This document shows, in pieces, positions 32,879-45,250 of a DNA stretch of 64,000 bases. The position numbers were made by a program, and so were the translations under genes. The notes under the pieces were generated by a model, which saw only the letters and a list, made by a program, of their open reading frames with translations, ran no database searches and had not been told where the DNA came from. The DNA is from Cycas panzhihuaensis (Eukaryota; Cycadophyta): contig CM041465.1 of the NCBI GenBank assembly GCA_023213395.1, positions 131,509,741 to 131,573,740 on the forward strand. Reading direction: 5' to 3'. The stretch's first letter is position 1; each line of letters opens with the position of its first letter.

Positions 32879-34174
32879 TTTTATGCTTTAAGGCTCACTT
32901 TATTCAAGCATATCATTGTATCTTCACATATACAATCTTTTATTCTAAAGCCATTTATATTCATTATTATTGAAAAAGTTAAACATTGTTGTTTATTTTA
33001 AAAAATATCATTTACTTTAAAGATTGTTTAGCTATCTTAATTAAAAGATTATTTTGAATATTGAAAGATTCATCTCCTTGATTAATTCATTTGTAGCTTC
33101 TTATTGATTCATTGAATATAGTCCCATTGAAAGTGCATATACTCTCATTAAAAACTGTTTAATTTACCTTTTTAAGGAGCTTTTTCAACTTGAAAGACAA
33201 TAGTTTGCATAAGAAAAATCTTCATCTTATTTCTTAGTTAAGTTATTTTTCATTAAGGCTTTCATTTAAAGAATTATACATATATTTTTTAGGTTACTTT
33301 CTAAGTAAGTTGTTTACACCATTGTTTAAGGAGCATTTTTAGATTGAGAGATAATAATTTGTATACTGGCATTTATATTTCTTTATTAAGAAGAGATATT
33401 TTGATATATTACTTCATTTCTCATAGTGAATTGATTAAAAAAATATTGATTACCTTTTCCATTTGAAAGTGTATTTAGTCTTACTTATTTAAAGTTCTTT
33501 TATTTCTTGATCTTAAAAAGAATTCTTTATTATTTAAGTAAGACCACACTTAATATTTATTTTTCTCATATTAGAAAAGATAATTACCTGAATCAACCAC
33601 CCTATTTTTAGCCTTACAAGGGGAACAATTAGGACCTCTGAAGTTACCACCACACACAAACCTTTGGCCTACCCATATTGGATGAGAAACATCACTAGCT
33701 ATTAGGTGTATTAGATGGTAGACTGAGGTAAAGAACCTATCTATTTCTAGAGTTTAGAGACTAAGGCTAGACTTGGAGAAGGCGAGTGCCTTAGTTAGTA
33801 AAGTCATCACTACTATGTTTAGTGCTAGGCATAAGACTAGCGCAAGTGGGCACACAAGTTAGGGTGGTCTTAGAACTTTTTTAGTAGTCTTCATATTAAG
33901 GTATACCAAGTTAAGACCTTATGTACCGGTATATAGGGTCCCTAGTTTACCACTTATAGGTAGGTACGACTAGATATGATAGCAACTAAAGGGTTCCCTT
34001 AGAGACACTTAAACTTAGTACCTAAAAACCTTTGTAGGGATTAAGATACTTATTAAACATTTAGGGACAACTATAAAAATTTATTTTTTGGGATAAATTT
34101 TAAACCTTATTTAAACAATTATATTTTATAGGCATTCTTATCAAAAGGACTCATCAAACCCTAGTTGAGAAATA
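32879..34174 (+). other. copia B leader, second part, with block conserved in copia H
   Basis: Noncoding leader up to the gag ATG. From about 33590 to 34060 it aligns with the reverse complement of 45640-46135 in copia H. Shared words include CAAGGGGAACA, TGAAGTTACCACC, TATTAGATG-TAG, CTGAGGTA-AGA and GAGTGCCTT-GTTAG. The frame is not open, so the conserved block is more likely an RNA or DNA signal of the family than protein. Confidence 0.6.
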
Positions 34175-34985
34175 ATGGCAGTCAACTTTAATACTATGAT
34201 CATCCTCAAATTTGATGGTTTTAATTTTCTAAATTAGAGTAGAAGGATGAGACCCATCCTCATAGCTAATGATATGTAGGAAATTATAAGAATAGGATAT
34301 ACATAATTAGGACAAAATCCAACAAATCTTGATAAGCAAGCTTACAAAGAAAATATCAAGAAGGATAATGAGGCACTTGCCTGATACTTTGTGTACTTGA
34401 AGACCATATATTTTCTAAAGTAAGTGAGTTAGTAATATCTAAAGACGCTTGGGACACATTGTAACTAATCTATGAAGGGGTTGCTTCATCTAAATTACAA
34501 ACACTAAGAAGTAAATTCAAAAACATTAGGATGATGCCCAATGAGTCAGTATTGAATTTATGAGCAAGGTGCAAGATATCATTAATCAAATGAGATCTCT
34601 TAGGGAGACATTGACTAAATAAAGAGTGGTTAAATGAATCTTAAGATGTGTTAGTACTGTGAAAATATTTAAAATAGTGGCTACTAGTATTAGAGTATCA
34701 AAGGACTTGAGTACATTAAAAACAGAATAATTAAGTGCCTTATTGATGGGGACATGCAATCTTAAAGGATCAACCCCAATTATCCCAATAACAGACAAAG
34801 GGATAATCAAGCTCCATCTATAGAAAGAGGAAGACCATCTCATATTGATAGGTCCTATCCTCATAGCGAAAGTCTTAGCTTTAGAAGAAGAGATTTACTT
34901 TATTATACATTTTACAATCGTGTTGGTCACATAGAAGATAAATGCTTTGCCAAACATGGTCCACCAACCAAGGGAAGTGCTAATA
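34175..34985 (+). pseudogene. copia B gag
   Basis: ATG at 34175, then ILKFDGFNFLN, S-R-R-M-R-P-I-L-I-A-N-D-M and G-Q-N-P-T-N-L, a copia Gag N-terminus. At 34900-34965 a zinc knuckle reads Y-T-F-Y-N-R-V-G-H-I-E-D-K-C, with both leading Cys altered to Tyr/Phe-Tyr but His and the last Cys kept. There are many stops and at least two frame changes. Copia Gag builds the particle and binds RNA. Confidence 0.8.
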
Positions 34986-35440
34986 CAATTATGGAAGTAA
35001 GGGAGAATAATCACGTCCTTTTATCCAGCTTCATTGCCCATGAAGAAGAAGAAGATGATAGTTGGTATATCAATTCAAGTTACTTCACTCATATGACATA
35101 TAAACAAGATATATTCATAACTATGGATAGAACAAAAAAGGGGTCCATTATATTTAATGATGACACCTCTTATGTGTCTATTGGAAAAGGTAATATAGTG
35201 ATACAAATAGAATCATGAGACACTCGATATCTTAATGATGTACTTTAAATGCTAGCCCTTAAAAAGAACCTTTTATCAATAGGATAAATGATGGGCTAAG
35301 ATTATAAAGCAATATTTGATAATGGAAAATGCATCATTAAAGATAAAAGAAGGAATAAGATGGTAGTTGCCAAGGATAAAATGACTAAGGATAAACTCTT
35401 CAAACTAGTCCTTACTTCTTTTAACACTTATGCTTTGAAA
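34986..35440 (+). pseudogene. copia B protease
   Basis: The open stretch 34991-35218 has S-W-Y-I-N-S-S-Y-F-T-H-M-T, where copia proteases read W-x-I-D-S-G-x-S-x-H-M-T, so the catalytic Asp is Asn and the Gly is Ser. It continues G-S-I-I-F-N-D-D-T and I-G-K-G-N-I-V, then L-K-K-N-L-L-S-I after a stop. Confidence 0.85.
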
Positions 35441-36360
35441 ATAATAATAAAACCTGGTAGTAATATGGGGCACAAGAGATTTGGCTACTTAAACTACAAT
35501 AGTCTAACATTAATGAAGAAGATGGATATGGTTGATGGATTACCACATATTGAAGTGGATAAAAGTATTTGTGAATGATGTCTCATTAGAAAACAACATA
35601 GAGAAAGTTTTCTAGATAATAAATATAGAGCTAATGGACCTCTCCAACTAATATACACAGATATTTATGGCCCTATGGATGCTTCCTCACTAGTAGGAGT
35701 CAGAAATTTTATCACATTTATTGATGATTTTATAAGAAAAACTTGGGTTTATTTCCTAAAATTTAAATCAGATGTATTTTAACACTTTGCTAATTTTAAA
35801 ACCTATGTGGAAAGATAAAGTAGATATAAAATCCTCTCTCTAAGATAAGATAACAGGGGAGAGTTCATCTTAAATGAATTTAAAGCCTATTATGCACATC
35901 ATGGAATAAGGAGATAACTTACAAATCCATACACCCCCAATAAAATGGTGTAGCTAAAAGAAAGAATTGCATTATAATCGAGATGGCTAGGTGTATGTTA
36001 AAGGAAAAAAGGTTAAGAGATGACTTTTGGGCTGAAGTAGTTCACACAATTATTTAGTTAATCAATAGGTATACCACTAAAGCACTTAAGTAGAAGACTC
36101 CTGAGGAAGCTTAGATTAGATACAAACCTAATATCCACCACTTAAGCGTTTTTGGATGCTTAGCCTATGCTCACATTTATGAAGAAAGAAGGTCTAAGCT
36201 AGATGATTATAGAATTAAATGTATATTCATTGGGTATAATGATGCCTCCAAATCTTACAAGGTTTATGATCCTAAGTCTTGAAAAACCATGGTGAGTAGA
36301 GATGTAAAATTCCAAGAGGACGATTATTACCACATTGATGATGCTCAAAATAAAAAAAAT
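35441..36360 (+). pseudogene. copia B GAG-pre-integrase and integrase
   Basis: G-H-K-R-F-G-Y-L-N-Y-N-S-L and C-L-I-R-K-Q-H-R form the zinc-binding pre-integrase domain. LIYTDIYGPM holds the first catalytic Asp and FITFIDDFIRKTWVYFLKFK follows. R-x-D-N-R-G-E-F holds the second. The glutamate region (near N-K-M-V near 35940) is damaged. The terminal F-G-C-L-A-Y and CIFIGYND-type signatures lie at 36150-36240 in another phase. Several stops. Confidence 0.87.
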
Positions 36361-38105
36361 GCTATATGATAAATATTGATTCTACTACTAGGCCTAAATA
36401 TGTACCACCTAGGCATGGATCAAGACAAACCATCGATGTATCAGGTGAGGAGAGAACCTCTTCTCAACCTCCACTATAAAGATTACTAAAATGGATTTAA
36501 AGAAACAATGATATGGATAACATCTTGGATAATAACTATAATTGAAGATCTACTCATACCCATAGGGTGATATTTGCCCTCATGAGTCAAGTTATGAAGA
36601 CCCATGAGCCTTATACTTTTAACGAGGTTAATACAAATGATACTTGGAGAAAGGCAATGGAGGAAGAATATAACTCCATAGTAAAAATTGATACTTAGGA
36701 GTTAGTTGATCTCCCTCCCAATAATAAGGCCATTGGTACCAAGTGGGTTTACAAAACCAAGTTCTGATTTAATGGATTAATTGACAAGCATCAAGTTAGA
36801 TTAGTAGCAAAAAGCTATACCCAAAGAGAAGGCATCGATTATAGTGAAATATTTATCTTTATTGCATGTATGGAAACTATCTGCATGATGATGAACTTGG
36901 TAGCACAAATGGAATGGGATGTTTAACAAATAGATGTTAAAAGTACATTTCTTAATAGCTAAATTGAAGAGAATATCTATGTCTCTCAAACCCTAGGTTT
37001 TAAAGTTAGGAGGAAAGAAAACAAAGTGTATAAGCTTAAAAAGACACTCTACAGACTAAAGCAAGGACCTAAGGATTGGTATTCTTGAATTGAAAAATAT
37101 TTTAGAGATCAAGGTTTCAAAAGATCTCAATCAAATCTAAACTTGTATTTCAAGATCAAGGGAGATTCTATTCTAATTATAGAACTCTATATAGATGACC
37201 TTGTCTACATTAGAAATGACTCTTATCTTTTGTAAAACTTTAAGGAAGTTATGTGTAAGGAATTTAAGATGATAGATTTAGGTTTAATGCATTACTTCAT
37301 AGGTTTGGAAGTATGGCAAGACCAAAATAGCATCTTTATTTCTCAAAGGAAGTACACCTTAGACTTGCTTCAAACCTCTAGTAACTCTAGCTAGAATTGG
37401 GATCAAGCCATCTAAACTTAATTATTCTGCACTTGTGGATCCCACACTCTATAGATAATTAATTGATAGTTTAATTTATTTAATCTCAACACAGCTAAAT
37501 ATTATGCATGCAGTTAGTGTAGTATCTACATTTATGTAAGACCCCAAGACTACTCATTGGCAAGTAACAAAAAGGATCCTACGATATCTCAAGGGTATAA
37601 TGGCATATAGGTTACATTATAAATCTTCACCAAATTTTAGATTGAATGGGTATATAGATTTAGATTGGGTAAGTGACATTGATGATAAGAAATCCACTTC
37701 AGGTTTTACTTTTAATTTGAGTTCAATAGCCATAGCATGGAGCACTAAGAAATAGAATACCATTTTCCTATCTACAACAAAAGTAGAATATAAAGTAGTA
37801 GTCTTTAGCATATGTGAAATAATATGGCTTTGATGACTTCTACAAGACTTTCAAATAGAACAAAAGGGACCGAATAAAATTTGGTGTGACAATCAAAGCA
37901 CTATTTAGATGACTCAGAATCTAGTATTTCATGGCAAAACTAAGCACATCAAAACTTAGCACCACTTCATCAAAGAATTAGTTCAACCTAGTAAGATCGA
38001 GTTGATACTTTGTAGTACAAAAGATAAAATAACAAATATATTCACAAAGCCATTGGAAAAAATCAAATTTCATAAATTCAGGGATAAACTTGGAGTTCTA
38101 TATAA
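36361..38105 (+). pseudogene. copia B reverse transcriptase and RNase H
   Basis: RT starts about 36650 with M-E-E-E-Y-N-S-I and G-T-K-W-V-Y-K-T-K. KLKKTLYRLKQGPKDWYS follows, then the catalytic E-L-Y-I-D-D-L-V-Y with both aspartates kept, then MIDLGLMHYFIGLEVWQ. RNase H at 37640-38090 shows W-V-S-D-I-D-D-K-K-S-T-S-G-F, K-V-E-Y-K-V-V and WCDNQSTI, then KPLEKIKFHKFRDKLGV, the copia C-terminus. There are about a dozen stops and a frame change near 37390. Confidence 0.9.
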
Positions 38106-38124
38106 TGGAGATTATAGGGAAGAA
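38106..38124 (+). other. polypurine tract of copia B
   Basis: GGAGATTATAGGGAAGAA, mostly purine, directly upstream of the 3' LTR. Confidence 0.7.
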
Positions 38125-38441
38125 TATTGGGTAATGCCTATTCGTAAAGTATGTGAACATCCTCCTTGGGCCCCTAAAAGCCACCTAGAGCCACCTAGAG
38201 TCACCATGAAATTGTCTATGAGTTGACTAAGGTAATCATTCATATTATTGTATTTAATTTTATTTAATTTTTAATTATTTGATTAATTTATCAAGTAGAG
38301 GCAGTCCACCACTTCTCCAAATTATAAATATGAAAGGAATACCTCCCTAGTATTTTTTAACACCACCACTTATTCAGAAAGCATGTTATACTCTCAATAT
38401 TGGATTCATAATGTAATCTTCAGCCTGCTTTGCTCCTCACA
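38125..38441 (+). repeat. 3' LTR of copia B
   Basis: TATTGGGTAATG to GCTCCTCACA, 317 bp. It pairs with 23423-23730; TG is decayed to TA at the start. Confidence 0.9.
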
Positions 38442-38448
38442 CCCACAA

Positions 38449-39530
38449 CTACTTTCCATATTTGGTCTTTGATTGCCTTCTCAAATATGGAAAGCTTAGG
38501 AGTTTCAAGAACACATGCCATGAGGGTAAAGTTTCTAGAGTATCTCATCTTGGAAGGCTTTTTTTATAGCTATGGGAGGAAGAAGAGAATCCTTTAAGAG
38601 CTATTATACCCACTTAGGAGGTGGCTGAAAGCTAGCGGCTTCCACTTAAAAGTCATAAATTGAAATGGGAGGTAAGGTTATGTTTGCTTGAGTGGATGAT
38701 GAAGATATTACTGGAACTGATAAGTTCCCTAGAGTGTAGGAGGAAGTTGGTACTGGTGACTCCAAAATTTATCCAAAATCCACTTGAGATGTACTAAATT
38801 CTTTTGCTACTATAATATGAGGTTGAGGAGGTGTCAGTCTTGTGGTTCTTCTATAAAGATTACATCCTATATCATATAAGCTTGGTTACCAACTATATCA
38901 AATACTTTATAGACTTTGAAACTAGGTATATAGCCAAGAAAGATGCACTTAAGGCTCTTGTCATTAAGCTTCTTTCTATTATCTTTTGAGACATATTTAT
39001 ATGTTGTGCATCTAAAGATCTTCAAGTATGCTATAGATGATTTTGGCCTGACCAAGCTTCTTCAGGAGTAATATTCTTAACCGCAACTGTGGGACCTATA
39101 TTAGTTAGATAAGCAACAATGGTAATGACATTAATCCAAAATTTGGTGGCAAGGTTAGAAGTACTAAGCATTGCTTTTCCTTTATTAATCAAAATCTAAT
39201 TCATCCTTTTAGCTACACTATTTTATTGAGGTGCGTGAGGAGTAGAGAATTGATGCTAGATGCCATATTCCTTATAAAAGTTATTGAACTAATTTAAAAT
39301 ATACTCACCACCATTATCACATCTAAGGATCTTGATTATCATTCTACTTATATTTTCTATAATAGCTTTGAACTCATTGAATCTATATAGGGCTTGATAT
39401 TTATTTCTCAAGAAATAGACCCATACTTTTCTTGAGAAGTCATATATGAAGATGATGAAATAACAGCTTCCATTAAGAGATTGGATAGACATTGGGCTAT
39501 AAATATTTGAGTAGACCAACTCTAATAGTT
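38449..39530 (-). pseudogene. copia H integrase and linker (upstream of RT)
   Basis: Reading right to left: V-Y-S-N-I-Y-S-P-M (39510, first catalytic Asp replaced by Asn), FIYDFSRKVWVYFLRNKY, RCDNGGEY with the second Asp kept, then damaged sequence, then 38867-39055 with YLKIFRCTTYKYV and KCIFLGYIPSFKVYKV, the copia integrase tail. The end at 38449-38490 encodes E-K-A-I-K-D-Q-I-W-K-V, which leads into RT. RT itself resumes at 18435. Several stops. Confidence 0.87.
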
Positions 39531-40320
39531 TTAAAGGTCTCTATGTATTTTTGGAATGGAGTTTTTCTCTTTACTACTTTCCCTTTAGGCATGTTTCACA
39601 TATATTATAATATCTTTTGATTTTAGGTAGGTCATGTACTATTTTTAGCCTAGATATGAGATTTAAGATTTGTATATTCAAATGACCTAGGCATTGATGC
39701 CACAGGTGGTCTTTGGTGCTATTTTTGATGACATTATCCTTTGAATGGGAGCATTCTCTAGGTTCTTATATGCAAGGGGACTCTTCATCAATTACATCCT
39801 TCCCCTTATCAGATTGAGTTATGTTGGTCATTGAACATGATTTATGTTATGGAGTAGTGGTAAGGGAGACTCTATCCAACCTATATAAGCCACCATCTTC
39901 ATGTATTATAGTCACAAGTTTACCTATAACATGATTTGTAATTTTGTAAATACCCTAACTAAAGAGAAAATCTAAGTTCATCTTATCCATTTGGCTAATA
40001 GAAAGTAGATTCATCTTCATACTAAGTACAAGAAACACATTTCTAATATAGTATCTAATATTAGAGTCCTTAAATGTTATTGGTGCCTATTAATTTTGGT
40101 CATATTATAAGTTAAGTTATCCCTAAATGTGATAGTTTGAGTGTTAATTAGTTGGGTCTCTTCTAACATCTTTTCTAAACCTATCATGTGTCTCATTGTA
40201 CTAGAATGAAGAAGCCATGTTGTCTTGTTAAGTTGTTATGAAGGTGTTACAAAATATAGGTTGTGGGAGGAGGAGTCTTTACTATCTCCTATGTTGTCAC
40301 CTTATTATTGATTATTCTAT
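39531..40320 (-). pseudogene. copia H GAG-pre-integrase and protease remnants
   Basis: Position between nucleocapsid and integrase. A pre-integrase-like C-L-G-H-L-N-I-Q-I pattern is readable near 39650-39710. The protease active site could not be found; 39900-40150 reads as decayed M-K-M-N-L-L-S-I-type sequence. Confidence 0.5.
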
Positions 40321-40780
40321 TGGTTCATTTAATTTTTATTTGAGAATTATTGCCTAATTTAAGGTCTTTATCCTTGTGTGGGTCTTGTATTCCAATTCTA
40401 CTAGTAGAATTAGCCTTGAGGTTGGTATGATAGTTCTCCTTATAGGTAGAAAGAGCCTCCTTATTATTAAATAGGACCATCTTGTTGATAATAAGGGCCT
40501 CCTTGTTGTGGAAAAGGGGCTCCTTGAGAAGGACATGGTCCTCCTTATTGATAAGAGACTCCTTATCTTTATTGAGTGTAATTAGGACCTCCTTCATAGT
40601 ATGAGGGTACTTGTTATTAATAAATGGGGGGTGGTTGTTAATAATATGGCCTATATGCTTAGCTTCCTTGGTTCTATAAGAGTTATAAATTAACCTACTG
40701 TCTCCTACATTTAACAACTACATGTCCAATTTTTCCACAGTAGAGGCAAGTGACATTTGGTTTGCCCTATTGATTCTTTT
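40321..40780 (-). pseudogene. copia H nucleocapsid: CCHC knuckle and Gln/Gly/Pro repeats
   Basis: Near 40725-40770 the minus strand encodes C-L-Y-C-G-K-I-G-H-V-V-V-K-C, a perfect CCHC zinc knuckle. Downstream, 40400-40640 encodes imperfect repeats of a Q-Q-G-G-P-Y-Y-type unit (for example P-S-Q-G-A-P-F-P-Q-Q-G-G-P), visible in the DNA as recurring CCTCCTTGTTG / AAGGAGG words of about 27 bp. The 130-codon open frame at 40325-40717 is the same region in a different phase and is probably not the original reading. Confidence 0.7.
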
Positions 40781-41643
40781 AAGATTATCTCTATGGTTGG
40801 TGCTGAGACTATTAAGATTAGTAAGTTAGACATGATGAGGAGGAGGTACCAACAAGTTACTGTTGAGTTGGCTACTGATGTAACTCTTGTGATATAGAGA
40901 GAGAGTGCAAGTGTTGAGCTAGATCTTATTGCTAATTAAGCTGTTGGGCTACTCTATTGATAGACTTGTCCTTTTTTGAGTTTTGTGTTATAAAGGTAGG
41001 AGTTGAGTTAGATGTTGATATCATCCCTAATCAGTTGAGTATATTCTCCTCTCAAAGAAAGATCCCCTTAAAGGTTATAAAGTCTATCTTGGAGTAATTA
41101 TCAAGTAGCTTGGATACAAAGGAGTTGTATTCAATAAGTAAAATGTTAATGGTGTTAGAAATCAAGTCATGGTCAGAAGATAGCTTACCAAGCATAACCA
41201 ACTAGTTTTTAATTATTTTTACTTCAATTAAATGATTAGTAATATTTCTGGTAAAAGGTATAGTAAGTAGACAGACTTTGACTATTAAAGATCTAAATTC
41301 ATCTTTTCTCTCATAAAGGGTACAAAGTATGATCCGTGCCTCATGAGATATTTAGATAGTTTTAATGTTTTGATCCACTTGGTTTTCAACCTCCAAGTGG
41401 AGGAAGGATAATATAATGTTCTCCTTAGCTTTGAAGTTTGCTAAGGCTACAAGATCTCATGGGATTATTTTAGTAGCATCATTAGGGTCTTGTTTAGGTA
41501 TGGGAAGGAGTATGTCCCTATTGACATAGACCCAAAATTGGTTCATGATAAGCAAGGTTTCAACTTGCTTCTTCCACAATATAAATTTATTTATCCCATT
41601 GAGTTTAATATGTTTAAAAGGAGCATTTGTGATGCCATGCTTG
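40781..41643 (-). pseudogene. copia H gag
   Basis: Reading right to left from about 41640: A-P-F-K-H-I-K-L-N-G, FILWKKQVETLLIMNQFWVY and R-D-I, the DUF4219-type N-terminus of copia Gag. Later come L-E-V-E-N-Q-V-D-Q-N-I-K and T-L-Y-E-R-K-D-E-F-R-S-L, a UBN2-like stretch. The element A2 begins only a few bases upstream of the start of this frame. Confidence 0.75.
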
Positions 41644-42008
41644 TGTTGGAATATGAAGAATAGAGATGATCAAATGAATATACAAATCAAACTAGTATTT
41701 AGGTCATATTAAGAGCATAATCACAATATATCATTGTATTTAATCCATTGTAGAAGAGTACATTAAAAAATATTTTGTTAAAGGTGGTATTTATAAACAC
41801 CAGGTTTTTTTACCTTATAAAATATATACTTGGGAGGAAGGAGGGAACCCTCCTCAACCTCCAAATTTAAAATAATATAAAATAATGATAAAGAATTAAA
41901 ATAATAATAATACACAATAAAATACCATTACCTTAAATTACCATAAAGATGTGTGTAACTCACATGTTTCTAATGGTGGGAGTTAAGTGAGGAATATTAA
42001 CCTCAACA
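41644..42008 (-). repeat. 3' LTR of A2 (left copy)
   Basis: TGTTGGAATATG to ACCTCAACA, 365 bp. It pairs with 45265-45629; both carry the AGGAGGGAACCCTCCT inverted repeat. Confidence 0.9.
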
Positions 42009-42720
42009 TACTCTCCCTTAATGTTCATCAAGTTCATCTTCAACTTTTCTTTAAACTTGCGGTAGAAATGCTTTAGGAATACTTTAGAAAGGTGATTAAA
42101 CTCATGTCTTGTATCTTTGACTTCATCCTTGATGTGGTCATAAACTTGCATCATTATCTTTTTCATGTAGTCTTCAACTAAGTGTGGTTCAAATGTAGGT
42201 ATGACTTGCTTTGAAAGAGTAGGAGTGTCTTTATCTTTGACTTTGTCTTCTTGATGGAAGTCTATTAGGTCGAATGAACATGTAGCCTCATTGAATATAA
42301 TATTATGATCAAAACTCTTATTGGAATCTTTAACATTACATGCAACATTAGTCTTTTCATCAATAATCACCTGTTCTAACATCCATCTCACAAGAAATAC
42401 ATTATCAATATAGTTAAATTTATTTAATTCTAAAATTTCCCCCCTATAAATTGAATCTAACGTATCCCAAATAAATTTGGATGTGGTCATATTATAAACA
42501 TGAGTGAGTACATCATCATTTATTATATAAAATATTAATGCTAAGACTTCATTATCTTTTTTAAAATTTTCTCTAAAATTTGGTTCATTCTCTAAATAAC
42601 CATCCTCTACAAATTTTCAAAGGCTATTTACCATAAAATATATTTTTAATATATATCTCTAAATTTGAAAATTAGTCACATAAAATATGGGAAACATCAC
42701 ATCATCTAAATAGGTGGCTA
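41960..42720 (-). pseudogene. A2 Gag-like protein (UBN2/DUF4219 type)
   Basis: The frame is open from 42490 to 41960 (176 codons) and extends upstream with stops to about 42720, where F-P-I-F-Y-V-T-N-F-Q-I, L-K-I-Y-F-M-V-N-S-L and F-V-E-D-G-Y-L match the same block in element A. The open part has W-D-T-L-D-S-I-Y-R-G-E, then an acidic region and a terminal segment with N-H-L-S-K-V-F-L-K-H-F-Y-R-K. Its last codons run past the purine tract into the 3' LTR. No zinc knuckle. It is a good candidate for the only protein of the element. Confidence 0.75.
42009..42021 (-). other. polypurine tract of A2
   Basis: The minus strand reads TTAAGGGAGAGTA directly before the 3' LTR. It lies inside the Gag-like frame. 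Confidence 0.75.
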
Positions 42721-45250
42721 TTATAAAAAACTTTTAGTGCATAAACCCAATGTATTGTCTTAATGAATAAATGAAGACTTCTAGTAAGTGAATAATATGA
42801 AATATATAATAAATGCTCTTTTACATGCCATTTTAATAATTTTCTTTCTTGATCAATATAAAGAATGCAACTAGGCAATATATATCTTCTTAAAATAGAG
42901 CAAGACAAATGCTTTTCTCTGAAATGAAACTAAAAATAATCAATGATTCTTTTAAATGATTTATATAAACCTTAAAGTTAAAGGCCTAAAATGAGTAAAA
43001 AAAAAATTAAAAAATATATTTAAATTTTAAATTAATGCCTTGGTAAATCAATAAAAAATGACTTAATAATAAAAGAAAAATATATCCTTCAAGTTAGATT
43101 CGATGAATGCTTTACAAGATAACTTTTCATAAGGATTCAAATAGGCTTTAAAAAAGAGTGAAGTGCTTTGAATGCTTATATGCAATAGAATACACCTTTA
43201 AAATGCTTTAAAAGCTTAAAATAAATCCAAATAAACCTTTACTATATAGATGAAATTATTAAGAGTAAATATAAGCTCTTTTAAATAAAAAAAATGTAAT
43301 GTATGCTTTTAAAATAACCTTGAAACATTTCTTGAATAAATACTTTTAAAAGAGACAATAAATGGTCTAAAATAAACAATAAATAAGCCTTAAGAGACCT
43401 TTAAAATTAAATTTATAGGCTAAAAATAAAATAAAAGCTTAAAAGTAGAGTTGTGAGGTGTTAGAATTTACCAATTTGATGATTTTGATCCAAGGAAGGC
43501 TCCTTCACCTTAAGAGACTAAATAGAGCTATATGGCTACAAAAAATAATTGTGAGCCTCTAAAAATAATTAAAATATATAATGAACTAATTAGTAGCTAA
43601 ATGTTAAAGAAATATATTGAAATTGAATGAAATATTTACTTTAAATATTCAAAAAATTATCCAATTAGGACTAAATCAGAATCTTAATTTTATCAACTTT
43701 AAAGACTTATAAAATAGCATTAGATCATAATGAAACCTATTTCAACACATAGAGAATTAAAATGTCTTTTCGATGGATCTAACTGTTCAGAAAATGGGCT
43801 CCTAAGTCTCAAAATATTGTAAAAATTGTCTAATAACCTCTTTTGAGAATCAAAACTGAGAAGGAGGGGCATTAATCCCCTTAACCAATAAGATTAAGGT
43901 CACCTGGGGGTCAATATGACCGACTGTTATAGGCCTAATAGGGCTTAGATTTCAATCTTTATAAAATATATTTAAATATTTTAAAAACTAAAAATATAAA
44001 AAGTAACCTATAACCTTTTGAGGTCTGCCCCTTTAAATAAGGTCATATGGGGATGTATATGACCTCAAATTAAAGAGAGGGGGGGATAAAGCAAATTCTC
44101 ACCCACAAATATGATTTTTTATCAAATTTAATTAAATTTAATGAAAATTTAGAACTTTGTAACAAATTAAAAAAAAAAGAAAAAAAAAGAAATCTATGTA
44201 AAACCTGCACATGCATATGGAAAAAATTGGTAGGCTCAAACTCATCACAAAAATGTCAGATCATAGTGAAAATTTAGGGGAGGTTAGATCTCTTAGCTAG
44301 ATAGGCACTTAAAAAATTTCATAATATATGGATTAATAGAGATGGAGAATGAAGCAAAATGTTTAGGGAGGTTGCATGGCCAATTAAAGGAAAATGAGCA
44401 ACTTTTGGCAATTGAAAATGATTGAAAAGCCTTTATATCTCTTCTAAGATTAAACCCTGATGATCATACATAAGTTACAGAGGATTTTTTCTCAAAAAAT
44501 AGGAAAAAAGATTTAAAAATTATTTTTTGGAATTGATAAGGCTGTGGAGGATGCGTAATAACCGTGGAGGCCATATGGCTCAAAGAGTGCCTTAAGATTC
44601 TCAAAGACTACTTAATCTAATCCTTAATAGGCTTGCACCACTATCACAGAAGAAACTAGGTGAAAAACAAAGTCAAAATGAGCAAATAAGAAGAGGGGCA
44701 GTGTGGTTTCACTACCAAACCAAGTAGTCAAGCTTCCAAAAGGGATATCTCTTCATAGGAGCAACGAGATTTGAAACCATCAAATCTAATATAGAGCTAG
44801 CTTAGAGAACTTCAAAATGAGTGGTCACTTAACATGGTTTTAATCATCGTAGAGAGCACACTAGCTTATAGAGATCTAAGTTGCTTATAAAACCTAAAAA
44901 ATTTAGTAGAAAATAATTAAAATCATAAAAAATATTAGTTGAAGTGCTAATATAATAGCTTTGAGTTGATTATACCTATAAACTCTATACAAATCTAAGA
45001 AAATATGGATTATTTTAAGTATATAAATCAAAGTAGTCAAATTCTTAATGAAAATAATGCAAAAACTATTAATAAGCTTTATAAAAATTAAATATAAATA
45101 ATATAATACTTACCATAAGTAGTTTTGACAAATCTCCTCTTCAAAATTAATAGATCTTACTTTGATGCCAAATGAAGCCAAATGATGAAACTTCAAAAGT
45201 AGTCCAAGATCTAAAATACTAAATGAAACCAAGTAGGCTAAGATTAATGA
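42721..45250 (-). other. noncoding leader of A2
   Basis: 2.5 kb, very A-rich, no domains on either strand. It shares ordered blocks with the leaders of elements A and H (for example 43775-43800 and 43895-43925). Confidence 0.55.

Larger units (their letters stand above)
23423..38441 (+). mobile_element. copia element B, host of gypsy F
   Basis: Plus-strand Ty1/copia element with LTRs at 23423-23730 and 38125-38441, a PBS at 23739-23750, gag from 34175, nucleocapsid/protease, integrase, RT, RNase H and a purine tract. Gypsy F (25864-32873) lies in its leader. Without F it is about 8.0 kb, with an unusually long leader of about 3.4 kb. The LTRs agree closely (CCTCCTTGGGCCC, GCCACC-GAGTCACCATG, GGATTCATAATGTAATCTT) but differ by several small indels. 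No target duplication is evident, perhaps because the right flank was deleted. The polyprotein has many stops. Confidence 0.88.

Noticed and set aside
34586-34864. 92-codon minus-strand frame
   Set aside because: Antisense to the copia B gag region; no signature.
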